A DNA stretch of 22,197 nucleotides from Pseudomonadota bacterium (lineage in GTDB: Bacteria > Pseudomonadota > Gammaproteobacteria > Steroidobacterales > Steroidobacteraceae): the NCBI GenBank assembly GCA_023433515.1, contig JAEZCN010000093.1, positions 1 through 22,197 of the forward strand, given 5' to 3'. Below are positions 21,216 through 22,197 of the stretch, one piece after another. The notes beneath the pieces are model-generated. The model did no database searches, was not told the DNA's origin, and saw nothing but the letters and a program-made list of their open reading frames with translations. Numbering within the stretch: position 1 is the first letter of the stretch; each line of letters starts with the position of its first letter. Made by a program: the position numbers and the translations under genes.

Positions 21216-22197
21216 CTGCGCGCATGAAGCCCGAGTACGAAATCGCGGTCGTGGGAGCAGGTCCCGTCGGCTTGGCCACCGCCGTGCTGCTTGCGCGCGA
21301 GGCGATCATCCCGGGAGCGCGCATCGCCGTGCTCGATCGCCGCATCCCCGAATCGTTCGACGCCGCGAATCCGCCGCCGCTCGATCTGCGCGTGTTCGCG
21401 CTGTCGCGCGCCAGCGAGCGGATCCTGCGCGCCGCCGGCGCCTGGGAAGACGTCGCGCGCCAGGCGTCGCCGTACGAACGTATGCAGGTGTGGCACGCCG
21501 ATGTGGCGCCGCACGGCGGCGATGCGCTGGCCTTCGACGCCGCGGAAGCGGGCGAGCCCGACCTGGGCGCGATCGTGCAGAACAACACGCTGCAGGCCGC
21601 GCTTGCCGGCGCCGCGCGGCGCGCGGGCATCGTGCTCGAGGAATGCGAGGTGGATGCACTCGAGCAGGTGCAGGAGGTCGTGCGGCTGCGCAGCGGCGCG
21701 CGCGAGCTCACGGCGCGGTTGGTCGTCGGCGCGGACGGCGCGCGGTCGCGCGTGCGCGAGCTCGCCGGACTTTCCGCGCGACGCACCGACTACGGGCAGA
21801 TCGCGATCGTCGCGAACGTCTCGACCGCGCGGCCGCATCAGCATACCGCCTGGCAGCGTTTTCTCGGCGATGGAACCCTCGCGTTCCTGCCGCTCGCGGA
21901 CGGCACGAGCTCGATCGTCTGGTCCATACCGACCGAGCGCGCGCGCCGGATGCTGGCCGCGACGATCGAACAGTTCGAGCGCGCGTTGCTGGAGGATTCC
22001 GATGGCGTGCTCGGCGCCGTGAAGCTCGCGAGCAGGCGGCTCGAGTTTCCGTTGTGGCGCATCGAGGCGGAGCACTACGCGTGTCCGCGGGTCGCGCTGG
22101 TCGGCGATGCGGCGCACGTCGTGCATCCGCTCGCGGGCCAGGGCGCCAACCTCGGCCTGCTCGATGCCGCCGCGCTCGCGGACGTGATCGCCGACGG
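21212..22197 (+). CDS. ubiI: UbiI/VisC-type ubiquinone hydroxylase, 3' end outside window
   Basis: 328 codons are present and the frame is open at the window edge; roughly 70-80 residues are expected to be missing. FAD motif VVGAGPVGLATAVLL, the middle motif VVGADGARSRVRELAG and VALVGDAAHVVHPLAGQGANLGLLDAAAL are visible. The combination GDAAH and NLGLLDAAAL fits UbiI (C5 hydroxylase, 2-octaprenylphenol) better than UbiF (NLGYRD). The ATG at 21212 overlaps the ubiH stop as ATGA; a second in-frame ATG at 21224 (MKPEYEIAVVG) matches the family start as well and cannot be ruled out. It is the last gene of the conserved ygfB–pepP–ubiH–ubiI order. Confidence 0.9.
   Translation, partial: MTARMKPEYEIAVVGAGPVGLATAVLLAREAIIPGARIAVLDRRIPESFDAANPPPLDLRVFALSRASERILRAAGAWEDVARQASPYERMQVWHADVAPHGGDALAFDAAEAGEPDLGAIVQNNTLQAALAGAARRAGIVLEECEVDALEQVQEVVRLRSGARELTARLVVGADGARSRVRELAGLSARRTDYGQIAIVANVSTARPHQHTAWQRFLGDGTLAFLPLADGTSSIVWSIPTERARRMLAATIEQFERALLEDSDGVLGAVKLASRRLEFPLWRIEAEHYACPRVALVGDAAHVVHPLAGQGANLGLLDAAALADVIAD

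Overview
The window is a gene-dense, high-GC chromosomal segment from a gammaproteobacterium. Several blocks are diagnostic: zapA–ssrS (6S RNA)–5-formyl-THF cyclo-ligase running divergently from ygfB–pepP–ubiH–ubiI, and a crp/vfr-type gene beside coq7. The use of Coq7 rather than UbiF, the high GC, and the NtrC/NtrY-type two-component system attached to a split MacAB-like exporter recall Xanthomonadales, Nevskiales or Steroidobacterales relatives. That placement below class level is inference. No mobile elements, CRISPR arrays, integrases or clear foreign islands were found.

Layout. Positions 1-92 hold the 5' end of a minus-strand CRP-family regulator. Positions 181-906 hold coq7 and its terminator. 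Positions 949-2066 (plus) carry a promoter, rplM, rpsI, tRNA-Gln(CTG) and a strong terminator, followed by an exported DUF885 putative metallopeptidase (2094-3881). A convergent minus-strand pair follows: an ArsR-type repressor and an SRPBCC/AHSA1 protein (3945-4777), whose promoter carries a perfect palindrome inside its spacer. Next come a secreted serine beta-lactamase/esterase-fold protein (4865-6124) and a glutathione S-transferase (6184-6861).

The central accessory-like block (6866-14870, all minus strand, transcribed from high to low coordinates) runs: periplasmic adaptor, ABC ATPase, ABC permease 1, ABC permease 2, sigma-54 NtrC-type response regulator, NtrY-like histidine kinase, and (after a gap of about 106 bp) a Spy/CpxP-like periplasmic protein and the GST. 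A near-consensus sigma-54 promoter (14882-14898) lies directly before the adaptor gene. A 20-bp perfect palindrome with extra half-sites lies about 125-150 bp further upstream. Together these suggest that the response regulator switches on its own exporter operon, with the kinase sensing envelope state.

Positions 15077-15736 hold rpiA. Upstream are two tandem hairpins and a 15-codon lysine/alanine micro-ORF (15858-15905) with its own promoter, ribosome-binding site and terminator. Then come an EVE-domain gene, 5-formyl-THF cyclo-ligase, 6S RNA, zapA and a TIGR02449/ZapB-like coiled-coil gene (all minus). On the plus strand are ygfB, pepP, ubiH and ubiI, the last cut by the window edge. With coq7 at the other end, the window encodes three aerobic ubiquinone-ring hydroxylases.

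A recurring feature is start codons placed 6-8 nt after a -10 hexamer (coq7, arsR-type, zapB-like, ygfB) or directly at the predicted sigma-54 start (adaptor). This implies leaderless or nearly leaderless mRNAs.
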